From NCBI GenBank assembly GCA_015056265.1, contig SVGR01000015.1:1-32584 (forward strand): a DNA stretch of 32,584 nt, read 5' to 3'. The notes below the pieces were generated by a model, which saw nothing but the letters and a program-made list of their open reading frames with translations, had not been told where the DNA came from and made no database searches. Both the position numbers and the translations under genes were made by a program. The stretch comes from Clostridiales bacterium. GTDB lineage: Bacteria; Bacillota; Clostridia; Christensenellales; Aristaeellaceae. Below, one piece after another: positions 14,550-22,807 of this stretch; within the stretch, counting starts at the first letter, position 1; every line of letters begins with the position of its first letter.

Positions 14550-15620
14550 TCAGGCCTGCATTTCAAATTCCTTCATCGCATCCACCAGCGCCTGCACGCC
14601 TTCCATGGGCATAGCGTTATAGATACTGGCACGCATGCCGCCAACAGACCGATGGCCCTTCAGGTTTACCAGGCCCTTTCCGGCGGCAAACTTTACGAAA
14701 GCGGCGTCTTTATCCTTATCGCCGGTAACGAAGGTGACATTCATGATGGAGCGGTATTCCTTTTGAGCAGTAGCGGTGAACAACTTGCTGTTATCGATAA
14801 AATCATAGAGCAGGGCGGCCTTTTGCTGATTGATCTTTTCAATGGCCTCCACGCCGCCAAGGCCCAGGAGCCATTCCATGCACAACCCCGCCACATAAAT
14901 CGCAAAAGTATTGGGGGTGTTGATCATGCTTTCGTTTTCCGTCTGGGCTGCCCAATTGAGCAGCTTGGGGCAGATGGGAGAGGCATTGCCCAGCAAATCC
15001 TTCTTCACCACCATCACGCACATACCGGCCGGACCGATATTCTTTTGCGCACCGGCATAGATGACGCCGAACTTGGTCACGTCATATACTTCGCCCAGGA
15101 TATTGCTGCTCATATCGGCAACAAGAGGGGCATTCCCTTCGGGAAGCTTCACATAATGGGTGCCGTAGATGGTATTGTTGGTGGTGATGTGCAGGAAATC
15201 GGCATCATCATTCAATTTCCCATCCCAGCAGGGGATATACGTGTAATTATCATCCCGGGAGGAGGCCACGATCCGGGCATCCAGATATTTCTTCGCTTCC
15301 ACCGCCGCGCCGTGGGCAAAATTGCCGCTGTCAATGAAATCGGCCTTGCCGGTCTTGCCCAGGTTCAAGGGGATGGAGGCAAACTGCATGGTGGCCCCGC
15401 CATGAAGGAAGAGGACGGCATAATCATCCGGGATGTGCATCAGCTGCCGCAGCCGCGCTTCCGTCTCATGATAAATATCCAGATACATATTGCTGCGATG
15501 GCTCATTTCCATCACGCTCATGCCGGTGTTGCCGTAAGCCAGCAGTTCAGTCTGCACTTTTTCCAATACGGGAAGGGGCAGGGCGGAGGGGCCGGGGGAG
15601 AAATTATAAACACGATCCAT
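14550..15620 (-). CDS. serC: phosphoserine aminotransferase
   Basis: SerC transfers an amino group from glutamate to 3-phosphohydroxypyruvate, giving phosphoserine, with PLP. At 356 residues it has family length. NFSPGPSALP opens the protein, GNTGMSVMEMSHR and FLHGGATMQF follow, the PLP lysine is K193 in GAQKNIGPAG, and GHRSVGGMRASIYN closes the active site. AAAGGAAGG precedes the ATG. Operon serC-serA is read leftward from the promoter at 15729-15701. The window contains no phosphoserine phosphatase (serB), so the third step is encoded elsewhere. Confidence 0.96.
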   Translation of the reverse strand: MDRVYNFSPGPSALPLPVLEKVQTELLAYGNTGMSVMEMSHRSNMYLDIYHETEARLRQLMHIPDDYAVLFLHGGATMQFASIPLNLGKTGKADFIDSGNFAHGAAVEAKKYLDARIVASSRDDNYTYIPCWDGKLNDDADFLHITTNNTIYGTHYVKLPEGNAPLVADMSSNILGEVYDVTKFGVIYAGAQKNIGPAGMCVMVVKKDLLGNASPICPKLLNWAAQTENESMINTPNTFAIYVAGLCMEWLLGLGGVEAIEKINQQKAALLYDFIDNSKLFTATAQKEYRSIMNVTFVTGDKDKDAAFVKFAAGKGLVNLKGHRSVGGMRASIYNAMPMEGVQALVDAMKEFEMQA

Positions 15621-15665
15621 AATGTATACCTTCCTTTCGGTTGATGTTTCGTTCTATGGGTCATT

Positions 15666-15684
15666 TTTTGCCCGCCGGGCAAAA
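15666..15684. promoter_or_regulatory. perfect palindrome at the serC transcription start
   Basis: TTTTGCCCG and CGGGCAAAA are perfect 9-bp arms around one central base. The palindrome begins about 10 bases downstream of the expected serC start site and no T run follows it in the serC direction. It fits an operator for a dimeric repressor better than a terminator. Confidence 0.5.
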
Positions 15685-15700
15685 CTTGTACCATACATAT

Positions 15701-15729
15701 ATTATGCGCCTCTTTTAAAGAAAATGCAA
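15701..15729 (-). promoter_or_regulatory. serC-serA promoter
   Basis: Minus strand: TTGCAT (15729-15724), 17 bases, CATAAT (15706-15701). It gives a leader of about 75 bases containing the palindrome at 15666-15684. Confidence 0.72.
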
Positions 15730-15769
15730 CCCCTTCCCCACGCAAGTACAATAAAAGAACACGTCCGGT

Positions 15770-15820
15770 CCTGTCGCATCCTGTCGAACAATTGTCCCTT
15801 TCTGCGACAGGCTTCGACAG
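15770..15820 (+). promoter_or_regulatory. cluster of four Spo0A-box-like sites
   Basis: Two perfect 0A boxes (TGTCGAA at 15782-15788 and, inverted, TTCGACA at 15813-15819) alternate with two one-mismatch boxes (TGTCGCA at 15772-15778 and, inverted, TGCGACA at 15803-15809). Within each pair the sites are 10 bp apart, one helical turn. The block ends 10 bases upstream of the -35 box at 15830. The 0A consensus TGTCGAA is established for Spo0A; its use here is inferred. Confidence 0.6.
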
Positions 15821-15829
15821 AGATTGCCA

Positions 15830-15858
15830 TTGCCATTGGGCTGATTCTGACGTATGCT
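15830..15858 (+). promoter_or_regulatory. promoter of the small Spo0E-like ORF
   Basis: TTGCCA (15830-15835), 17 bases, TATGCT (15853-15858). It is a moderate match lying just downstream of the 0A-box cluster, the layout expected for Spo0A activation of a sigma-A promoter. Confidence 0.5.
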
Positions 15859-15913
15859 GTGATCAACGGCAGAACAAACGCGAAAAATCATGCCGTATGA
15901 AGGAGGTATTTCC

Positions 15914-16090
15914 ATGTCACAGCCCACTGTTTTCAAGATTCATTTTCGCCTTGCGCAGCTGCGCGCCCGCCTGTGTCAGGCCTGGGATGGGGGTGATCGG
16001 GCCCTGGCGGCACAGATCAGCACCCAAATCGACGCCTGCCAAGTGCAGCTGTGGCAGTTGGAAATCAAAGGACGGCCACAGGCAAGCTGA
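15914..16090 (+). CDS. small helical protein, possibly Spo0E-like
   Basis: A 58-residue protein that starts with ATG at 15914 behind a perfect AAGGAGG. It is mostly helical and charged, with no membrane segment. The pattern F-RLAQLRARL, a short break (DGGD), then ALAAQISTQIDACQ resembles the two-helix Spo0E phosphatase family, whose signature is SQELD; here it reads STQID, keeping Ser and Asp. Spo0E-type proteins dephosphorylate Spo0A~P and so hold back sporulation. Supporting context is the cluster of Spo0A boxes immediately upstream. The family match is my reading of a short motif and is weak; it may be an unrelated small protein. A strong hairpin follows at 16102-16136. Confidence 0.6.
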   Translation: MSQPTVFKIHFRLAQLRARLCQAWDGGDRALAAQISTQIDACQVQLWQLEIKGRPQAS

Positions 16091-16101
16091 ACGCAGCAAT
16101 G

Positions 16102-16136
16102 AACAGGATCCCCCGGCAGCACCGGAGGATCCTGTT
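16102..16136. terminator. probable bidirectional terminator between the small ORF and recG
   Basis: AACAGGATCC pairs perfectly with GGATCCTGTT, extended by CCGG/CCGG. It lies 12 bases after the small ORF's stop and also downstream of the converging recG. There is no clear T run on either side, so efficiency is uncertain. Confidence 0.45.
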
Positions 16137-16200
16137 ATATTATCAACCCGCTATATTCCGCCCATGTTTTTCCGTCTCAATGGTTTATCAGCCAGATGCT

Positions 16201-18210
16201 TCAATTCATGGCGATCTCTTCCATCACTCTGGCAAAGGCCGCCCGGGCGCTTTCCTTCACCTGCGCCCATTCCGCCTCATAACCGGGGGAGCGCAGCCAT
16301 TTGAGGCAGCTGCTGCTTTCCTCCAGCATCTGAACGTCTGCCCCCATGGCCATACCGGGAATCATCGTATCTCCATGCTGGCGGGTGCCCAGGAAATCCC
16401 CGGGGCCTCTGAGCTCCAGATCCTTTTTAGCAATCACAAAGCCGTCGTTGGTTTCGCATAAGGTTTTCAGCCGTTCATTGGGCGCGGCCATCAGGAAGCA
16501 CCAGCTTTCCTTCGCCCCCCTGCCCACCCGGCCCCTGAGCTGATGCAGCTGGGAAAGGCCGAAGCGATCGGCGTTTTCAATCACCATCACGGTGGCCGCG
16601 GGCACATTCACCCCCACCTCGATCACGGTGGTGGAAACCAGCACATCCAATTCGCCGGATGCAAATTTTCTGATGGTTTCATCCTTTTCAGCGGCCTCCT
16701 GATCCCCGTAGGTCATGCCCAGCCTGAGATCGGAAAGAGGGCCCATGGCCAATTCTGCATAGGTTTCCTGGGCGCTGCGGGCGTCTATGGCCTCGCTTTC
16801 CTCCACCAGAGGGCAGACAATATAGGTCTGCTGCCCCTTTTTGGCTTCGCTGCGGATAAAATCATATAATCCCTGCCGCTTTTCCTCCGGCACAATTCTT
16901 GTTTTCACCGGGGTGCGGCCCGGAGGCAGCTCATCCACAATCGACAGATCCAGATCACCGTACAGCACTAAAGCCAGAGACCTTGGAATGGGGGTGGCGG
17001 ACAGCACCAGTTCGTTGGGGGCCGCATCGCTGTCCGCTTTTTTGGAGAGCAGCCGCCGCTGACGCACGCCGAAGCGATGCTGCTCATCGGTGATCACCAG
17101 GCCCAGGTTCTCATACTCCACCCCTTCGGAGATCAGGGCGTGGGTGCCAATGACAGCCTGCCATTCCCCGGAGGCGATTTTTTGCAGCGCTTCTCTTCTT
17201 TCCTTTGCTTTCATGCCCCCAAGCAGCAATCCGCAGGGGATGCCCAGAGGCTCCAGCATCTTTTTTGCGCTTTCCAGATGCTGCCGGGCCAGGATTTCCG
17301 TAGGGGCCATGAGAACGCTCTGAAATCCGGCCTGAGCGGCCATATACATAGCGCCGAAGGCAAGGGCTGTTTTTCCGCAGCCCACATCCCCCTGCACCAG
17401 CCTCCCCATGGCATGGGGGGCAGACAAATCCCCGGCAATCTCCTGAAGCACTCTTTTCTGTGCGCCGGTAGGCGGAAAGGGAAGTGTTTGCCAATATGCC
17501 TCACAAGCAGTCTCGCCGGCAGAAATCACAATCCCCTTGGATCTCTCCCCCCGAAGGGCGGCGGCCGCTGTCTGATAAAGCAGCATATTTTCAAAGGTAA
17601 TGCGGCGCAGGGCAATAAAAAGATTTTCTTTCGTTTCCGGAAAATGGGCCTGCCGCAGGGCAAAATTCCTTTCGCACAGACCGTATTTGATTCTGAGAAT
17701 ATCCGGCAGCGTTTCCTGACAGCAATCCTCCAATTGGGTGAGGGCCTGGCGCATCAGATCCCGCATCACTTTTGGGGGGATGCCGCCCACGGCCTTATAA
17801 ACAGGCGTGATGCCCCGCTCCTGTACCCGGATAGGGCTGGCCATGCGGATGCGTCCCTGCTTATCCCGGTCAATGCGGCCATAGAGGGTGAGGGGTTCTT
17901 CCGGCTTGATCTGCTGCTGCAGCCAGGGCTGATTGAACCAGACAACCGGAATGGAGCCCGTTTCATCGCAAAGACGCACCGTCACCGACGTCATGCCCTT
18001 GAAACGGGAAAGCCGGGGGGCAGCCTTGGGATAGCCGGATACGCAAACTTCCCCCCCGGGAGCAATTTCACCCAGGGGGGTCAGGGTAGTCGTATCCTGA
18101 TAGCGGGCAGGAAGGGTGAGCAAAAGATCGGTGAGGGTTTTGATCCCCGCCTTATCCAATGCCTCCAGCCTGGCCTTGCCCAGCCCCTTCAGTTCACTCA
18201 GCGCCATCAT
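16201..18210 (-). CDS. recG: ATP-dependent DNA helicase RecG
   Basis: RecG remodels stalled replication forks and Holliday junctions. The protein is 669 residues, typical length. An N-terminal helix-hairpin and OB-fold wedge domain occupies about residues 1-150 (LKGLGKARLEAL, GGEVCVSGYP). Helicase motifs follow: Walker A GDVGCGKT (274-281), MAPTEILARQH, DEQH (375-378), LSATPIPRSLAL, STTVIEVGVNVP and the motif VI QLRGRVGRG. The C terminus carries the RecG signature ELRGPGDFLGTRQHG. It begins six bases after the GH13 stop, with only a weak ribosome site (GGCGG), so translational coupling is likely. It is the second gene of the GH13 transcript; there is no functional reason for that pairing. Confidence 0.97.
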   Translation of the reverse strand: MMALSELKGLGKARLEALDKAGIKTLTDLLLTLPARYQDTTTLTPLGEIAPGGEVCVSGYPKAAPRLSRFKGMTSVTVRLCDETGSIPVVWFNQPWLQQQIKPEEPLTLYGRIDRDKQGRIRMASPIRVQERGITPVYKAVGGIPPKVMRDLMRQALTQLEDCCQETLPDILRIKYGLCERNFALRQAHFPETKENLFIALRRITFENMLLYQTAAAALRGERSKGIVISAGETACEAYWQTLPFPPTGAQKRVLQEIAGDLSAPHAMGRLVQGDVGCGKTALAFGAMYMAAQAGFQSVLMAPTEILARQHLESAKKMLEPLGIPCGLLLGGMKAKERREALQKIASGEWQAVIGTHALISEGVEYENLGLVITDEQHRFGVRQRRLLSKKADSDAAPNELVLSATPIPRSLALVLYGDLDLSIVDELPPGRTPVKTRIVPEEKRQGLYDFIRSEAKKGQQTYIVCPLVEESEAIDARSAQETYAELAMGPLSDLRLGMTYGDQEAAEKDETIRKFASGELDVLVSTTVIEVGVNVPAATVMVIENADRFGLSQLHQLRGRVGRGAKESWCFLMAAPNERLKTLCETNDGFVIAKKDLELRGPGDFLGTRQHGDTMIPGMAMGADVQMLEESSSCLKWLRSPGYEAEWAQVKESARAAFARVMEEIAMN

Positions 18211-18216
18211 ATCGTT

Positions 18217-19968
18217 TTACCGCCTGATGGTGATTTCCACCCGTTCATCGGCAGCGGGAGTACCGAATACATCCTTGCCGCCCTTAATTTCACGAATGAT
18301 CACGATAGTATCGTCATCGGGGGCTTCCACCGTCAGATCCCCCGTCTGCATGGCAGGGCTGTTCCTGCGCTGCCATAGCATATCTTTAATCTGCTTCTGC
18401 AATTGCTGATTTTCCTTGCCCCAAGGGAAGGTGCCCCGGCAATAGGGGTCGCTGCCCCCCTGCATACCCGCCTCATCCCCATAATAAACGCAGGGGATGC
18501 CGGGAAGAGCGCAAAGCAAACGCATCATTTGGATATAGCGAGAGAGGCCCAACTGATAGTTTTCGGGAGAGAGGCGCATCTTGCCCCGTTCGGCCGGGGG
18601 CAGCTCTTCCCAGGTGCAGCAGCATAATTCATTGATGGCCCGGGGCCGATCGTGACTGCCGGCCAGATTCATCAGGGAATAATGGAATGCCTTCGGATAA
18701 TTTTCTTTCTGGCTGTCGATGAGGCGCTTGAGGGAGCGCGCCCCGCTGCGGCGGGTGAAGAAATCCAGGGCTGCAGCCCGGAGGGGATAATTCATCACGC
18801 TGTCCAAGGTATCCCCCTGGCAATAGCAGCGCATTTCCCCGTATGTTTCCTTATTGCTGGCGTCTTCCCATACCTCGCCCAGCACCACGGCGTCGGGATC
18901 CTGGGTCTTGACGGCAGTACGCAGCTGGCGCAAAAAGCTCATGGGCAGTTCATCCGCCACATCCAGCCGCCATCCTGCGGCCCCTTCCTTCACCCAATGG
19001 CGTACTACGCCCTGTTCACCCAGGGCAAATTCCCGATAGCTTTCATTATCCTTATCCATGGCGGGTAGGGTATGGAAGCCCCACCAGCATTCATACTGGC
19101 CGGGATACTGGATGAAGCGGTACCAAGGATAATAGGGGGATTGGGTGGACTGGCAGGCGCCTACGGAGGGATAGCGGCCAAAGCGGTTGAAATAGATGCT
19201 GTCCTCCCCTGTATGGCTAAAAACGCCGTCCAGCATCAGCCGGATACCATGGTCCTTTGCCTTTTCACACAGAGAAATAAAATCCTCCCGGCTGCCCAGG
19301 TGGGAATCGATCTTCAGATAATCGCCGGTATCGTACCGATGATTGGAACGGGCCTGAAAAATGGGATTGAGATAGAGCACGGTAATGCCCATATCCGCCA
19401 GATAAGGCAGCTTCTCCTCAATGCCCTTCAAATCCCCTTCAAAGAAATCCCGGGCGCAGTTATCATCCTCGCCCTCGGGCATCAGGATCGGGTCATCCTC
19501 CCAGTTTTCGTGATAATAGCATTCCTCCCGCCGGGGATGCTTTTCCCCGCTTTTGCGGAAGCGATCGGGGAAAATCTGGTACATGGCCCCCTCCCGCATC
19601 CAATGGGGTGTATCGAAAGCGGGATCGTATACAGTAATCTGCCATGCCCGGGGCTTGGGGCAGATATGGCCCTCTCCGCCCATGCCATCGTGGGGACCGG
19701 CGTAGGAAATTATATTGCCGTCGTAATCCTCCAATTGAAAATCATACCAGCAGAGGATGGGGATTTGTGGCATCTGCACCCGAACGGCAAACCAGCCCTC
19801 CTTTTCCTTTTCCATGGGGAACCATTTTTCCGATCCGTCATAAAAACGCAGAGATGCGCTGCGGGCCTCCTCATCCGCCTGGAGGCGAAGGGTGATCATC
19901 ATTTGGCAGGGCGCAGCGCCCTGGGGATCGCGGCACTGGAGCGACTGGGAATCATGATAAATACGCAT
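18217..19968 (-). CDS. GH13 alpha-glucosidase/neopullulanase-like enzyme
   Basis: A 583-residue cytosolic member of glycoside hydrolase family 13 (no signal peptide). Residues 1-115 form an N-terminal beta domain like that of neopullulanases, then the barrel begins at MREGAMYQIFPDRF. Conserved regions: DGVFSHTG (I), GWRLDVADE with nucleophile D336 (II), VVLGEVWEDAS with acid/base E365 (III), and NLAGSHDRPR with D440 (IV; SHD in place of NHD). This set fits enzymes that cut maltodextrins or pullulan after uptake. The ribosome site is weak (GAGG at long spacing). It has its own promoter (20044-20016), divergent from the MBL gene, and is followed by recG. Confidence 0.9.
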   Translation of the reverse strand: MRIYHDSQSLQCRDPQGAAPCQMMITLRLQADEEARSASLRFYDGSEKWFPMEKEKEGWFAVRVQMPQIPILCWYDFQLEDYDGNIISYAGPHDGMGGEGHICPKPRAWQITVYDPAFDTPHWMREGAMYQIFPDRFRKSGEKHPRREECYYHENWEDDPILMPEGEDDNCARDFFEGDLKGIEEKLPYLADMGITVLYLNPIFQARSNHRYDTGDYLKIDSHLGSREDFISLCEKAKDHGIRLMLDGVFSHTGEDSIYFNRFGRYPSVGACQSTQSPYYPWYRFIQYPGQYECWWGFHTLPAMDKDNESYREFALGEQGVVRHWVKEGAAGWRLDVADELPMSFLRQLRTAVKTQDPDAVVLGEVWEDASNKETYGEMRCYCQGDTLDSVMNYPLRAAALDFFTRRSGARSLKRLIDSQKENYPKAFHYSLMNLAGSHDRPRAINELCCCTWEELPPAERGKMRLSPENYQLGLSRYIQMMRLLCALPGIPCVYYGDEAGMQGGSDPYCRGTFPWGKENQQLQKQIKDMLWQRRNSPAMQTGDLTVEAPDDDTIVIIREIKGGKDVFGTPAADERVEITIRR

Positions 19969-20015
19969 GCCAATAAACAGCCTCTTTTCTGGGGATTCAT
20001 CCCCGGATGCTACAA

Positions 20016-20044
20016 ATCATAGCACAGGAAGAACAGAAAATCAA
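20016..20044 (-). promoter_or_regulatory. promoter of the GH13-recG unit
   Basis: Minus strand: TTGATT (20044-20039), 17 bases, TATGAT (20021-20016) with extended TGC. A GGGGAT/ATCCCC hairpin (19991-20004) lies in the leader. Confidence 0.75.
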
Positions 20045-20065
20045 TCCGGTGTCGCCATTTCCGCC

Positions 20066-20094
20066 TTGATAGGGGCGAAAAACCGTGCTATACT
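20066..20094 (+). promoter_or_regulatory. promoter of the MBL-fold gene
   Basis: TTGATA (20066-20071), 17 bases, TATACT (20089-20094) preceded by extended TGC. It is divergent from the GH13 promoter with only 21 bases between the two -35 boxes, so a shared regulator could act on both. Confidence 0.78.
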
Positions 20095-20127
20095 GGTGAA
20101 AAATCAGCACTTTCAGGAGGAAATATC

Positions 20128-20955
20128 ATGGATTGCCGGATCACCGCCCAGGAAATTGCCCCCGGGATCCATCATCTGACCGACCGAATGGGCATGCACT
20201 GCACACTGCTTGTGGGCAGCAAGCGGGCTTTGCTTTTTGATACCGCTTACGGCCTGGACGATCTGAACGCCGCCGTCCGCCGGATCACCGATTTGCCCTT
20301 CCAGGTCATTTTATCCCACGGGCACCACGATCATGCCTGCGGCAGCTATCAGTTCGATTCCGTACTGGCCGACAGGAAGGAACTGCCCATCTGCCAATTG
20401 TACGCCGCCGGGCAAAGGCAGCGGGTATGGGATCAGGCCCTGGGAAAGGGGGTGGATCTGGCCGACTGGCAGGAAGAGGATTTCGTGGGCAAAGGCTGCG
20501 GAAATGTTCAGCCTCTGGATCAGGATGCTTTCGATTTAGGCGGCCTCACCGCCCGGGTGATTGCGCTTCCCGGTCATACCCCCGGCTCTATCGGCCTGTA
20601 TGTGGAAGAACGGCAAATCATGCTTGCCGGGGATCATTTCAACCCCACCGTCTGGCTCTTTTTTGACGAAGCCCTGCCGATGGCGGATTATCTTGCCTCA
20701 ATGGAGCGGATGCTGGCCCTGCCCTTCGCCCATATCCTCTGCCCACATGGGGAATTGCCTTTTCCCCGGGCTGCCGCGGAGGATTTTTACCGGGGCTGCA
20801 CCGAGGAAAGAATCGCCGCCGCTCTGCCCCAGCCTCACCTTGGGAACGGAAAAACAGTATACGGTTTTTCCCCCGCTCCCGGGCATTTTTTCTGCTTTGA
20901 CGGAGACAAGCTGCCTGATGCCTGGAAAAATGCCCTGACGCACGGCCATTGCTGA
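20128..20955 (+). CDS. MBL-fold metallo-hydrolase
   Basis: A 275-residue cytosolic protein of the metallo-beta-lactamase superfamily. The metal site is complete: HGHHDH (H64, H66, D68, H69), PGHTPGS (H150), GDH (D169, H170), and a late His in CPHGE (H207). The family includes glyoxalase II-like thioesterases, lactonases and RNases; the core does not decide among them. An AGGAGG about six bases upstream fixes the ATG. The gene is a single transcription unit between its own promoter and a terminator at 20990. Confidence 0.88.
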   Translation: MDCRITAQEIAPGIHHLTDRMGMHCTLLVGSKRALLFDTAYGLDDLNAAVRRITDLPFQVILSHGHHDHACGSYQFDSVLADRKELPICQLYAAGQRQRVWDQALGKGVDLADWQEEDFVGKGCGNVQPLDQDAFDLGGLTARVIALPGHTPGSIGLYVEERQIMLAGDHFNPTVWLFFDEALPMADYLASMERMLALPFAHILCPHGELPFPRAAAEDFYRGCTEERIAAALPQPHLGNGKTVYGFSPAPGHFFCFDGDKLPDAWKNALTHGHC

Positions 20956-20989
20956 TCCAGCCGCCCTCTTTTTTCCAATTTTGCTTTTT

Positions 20990-21022
20990 TCCGTCTGCCG
21001 CAATTGCACGGACGGATTTTTT
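20990..21022 (+). terminator. terminator of the MBL gene
   Basis: TCCGTC pairs with GACGGA, followed by six Ts. The same bases carry the -35 box of the ABC operon promoter. Confidence 0.78.
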
Positions 21023-21032
21023 CATGTATAAT
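21004..21032 (+). promoter_or_regulatory. promoter of the ABC exporter operon
   Basis: TTGCAC (21004-21009), 17 bases, perfect TATAAT (21027-21032). It is embedded in the terminator of the gene before it, and the start site lies about 45 bases before the ribosome site. Confidence 0.82.
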
Positions 21033-21097
21033 ATTGTCTGTTTGTGATGAAATAATGATCGCAATCCGGCGAAGGAGCCGTTAAAGGAGGATGTTCC

Positions 21098-22807
21098 TTG
21101 CAATTCATTCTGCGCTATGTGCGTCCCTACATGAAACGGGTGGCAGGCGGCATGACCTGCAAATTCCTGGGCACGATTATGGATCTGTTCCTGCCCTGGC
21201 TATTGGCCCATGTACTGGATCATGTGGTACCGCTGAAGGACGCCGGACAGGTGTACCTGTTCGGGGGAATCATGCTGCTCTGCTCCGCCCTGGCCTGGCT
21301 GGGAAATGTATTTGCCAATCGGGTGGCCGCATCCGTGGCCCGGGATGCTACCCGGGAAATCCGCCATGATCTGTTCGGAAAAATCACCCGCCTCACCTCC
21401 CGGGAGATTGACCGTTTCACCATTCCCTCCCTCATCTCCCGCATGACCACCGATACTTATTATCTCTATCGGGTCATCGGCATGATGCAGCGCATCGGCA
21501 TCCGGGCGCCCATTCTGCTGGTGGGCGGCATCATCGTCACCATGACGCTGGATCCGGCCCTATCCGCCCTGCTGGTGGGCATGCTTCCCTTCATGGGGCT
21601 GATCGTGTGGTTTATTTCCCGCAAGGGGGTACCGCTGTATGATAAGTTGCAGAAGAATGTGGATGTGCTTACCCGCATTGTGCGGGAAAATATGACGGGT
21701 ATCCGCATCATCAAAGCCCTGAGCAAAACGGAAGACGAGAAAAAACGCTTCAATGCCATGAACGAGCAGGTGGCAGCCAGCGAAACCAAGGCCTCCACCG
21801 TGATGGCGATCAATTCGCCCATCATGCAATTCCTGCTCAATCTTGGGCTGGTGCTGGTGATTGTGGTAGGCGCGGGGCGGGTGGACGCCGGGCTATCCGG
21901 ATCGGGCAATATCATCGCCTTCCTTTCCTATTTCACCATTATTCTCAACGCCATGCTCACCATCACCCGCATCCTTACCATGTATTCCAAGGCCCTGGCC
22001 TCTGCCCGGCGGCTGGATGAGGTGCTGGAGGGAGAGGAAGAAGCCGATCAGGGCAAAGAAACCATCTCCGCTCCCAAGGCGCCCCATATCAAATTTGATC
22101 ACGTCACTTTCTCTTACAACAAAAAGGCCCCCGATCTGGAGGATATTTCTTTCTCCCTGGAGCGGGGACAGCGGATGGGCATTCTTGGCCCCACCGGGGC
22201 GGGCAAATCCACCCTGATCAAATTGCTGCTGCGGCTGTATGAGGCCGATGAAGGCCGGGTGCTCATCGACGGAACGGATGTAAACAGCATGCCCCTGGAA
22301 GCCCTGCGCAAGCGATTCGGCGTTGTGTTCCAAAATGACGCCCTATTCCGGGGCACCATTGAGGAAAATGTGCGGCTGGGCAGGGAGATTCCCCTATCCC
22401 AAGTGGATCAGGCCCTGAGGGATGCCCAGGCCTCCTTCGTAGAGGAAAAGGGCGGTGTATCGGCCCAGGTGCTCACCCGCGGCCAAAATTTCTCCGGCGG
22501 GCAGCAGCAGCGCATGCTCATTGCCCGCGCTCTCTGCGGTCATCCTGAAATCCTGATTCTGGATGACGCCGCTTCTGCCCTGGATTTTAAGACCGAATCA
22601 GCCCTCCGCGCCGCCCTGAAGAATGGCTACAGTAATACCACCGTCATTACCATTGCCCAGCGCATCAGCGCCATCATGAACTGCGATTTGATCCTGGTGA
22701 TGGAGGAAGGCAAGCCCATGGGCCTGGGCACCCATGCGCAGCTGATGGAAAGCTGCCCCCTGTACCGGGAAATCGCCCAATTGCAGCTGGGAGGTGAAGA
22801 GGCATGA
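21098..22807 (+). CDS. heterodimeric ABC exporter, half with the degenerate ATP site
   Basis: A 569-residue half-transporter with six transmembrane helices (residues 1-300) and a nucleotide-binding domain. Walker A is GPTGAGKS (364-371), the signature is FSGGQ (465-469), and Walker B is ILILDD, where the catalytic Glu is Asp (D490). The H-loop His is Gln (Q521 in IAQR). These are the marks of the non-hydrolysing site of heterodimeric exporters such as TM287/288 or BmrCD (established knowledge). The start is TTG at 21098, seven bases after AAAGGAGG; the ATG at 21091 is in another frame. It overlaps its partner gene by four bases. Likely cargo is drugs or lipid-like molecules, but this is not visible in the sequence. 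Confidence 0.93.
   Translation: MQFILRYVRPYMKRVAGGMTCKFLGTIMDLFLPWLLAHVLDHVVPLKDAGQVYLFGGIMLLCSALAWLGNVFANRVAASVARDATREIRHDLFGKITRLTSREIDRFTIPSLISRMTTDTYYLYRVIGMMQRIGIRAPILLVGGIIVTMTLDPALSALLVGMLPFMGLIVWFISRKGVPLYDKLQKNVDVLTRIVRENMTGIRIIKALSKTEDEKKRFNAMNEQVAASETKASTVMAINSPIMQFLLNLGLVLVIVVGAGRVDAGLSGSGNIIAFLSYFTIILNAMLTITRILTMYSKALASARRLDEVLEGEEEADQGKETISAPKAPHIKFDHVTFSYNKKAPDLEDISFSLERGQRMGILGPTGAGKSTLIKLLLRLYEADEGRVLIDGTDVNSMPLEALRKRFGVVFQNDALFRGTIEENVRLGREIPLSQVDQALRDAQASFVEEKGGVSAQVLTRGQNFSGGQQQRMLIARALCGHPEILILDDAASALDFKTESALRAALKNGYSNTTVITIAQRISAIMNCDLILVMEEGKPMGLGTHAQLMESCPLYREIAQLQLGGEEA

Noticed and set aside
15784-15798. A LexA/DinR (SOS) box, CGAAC-AATT-GTCCC.
   Set aside because: The right half departs from CGAACnnnnGTTCG, and the left half is part of a perfect Spo0A box within an ordered four-site array, which explains the sequence better.
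21091-21369. An ATG at 21091 as the start of a separate small protein.
   Set aside because: It is one base after the ribosome site and in a different frame from the ABC protein; the TTG at 21098 has correct spacing.
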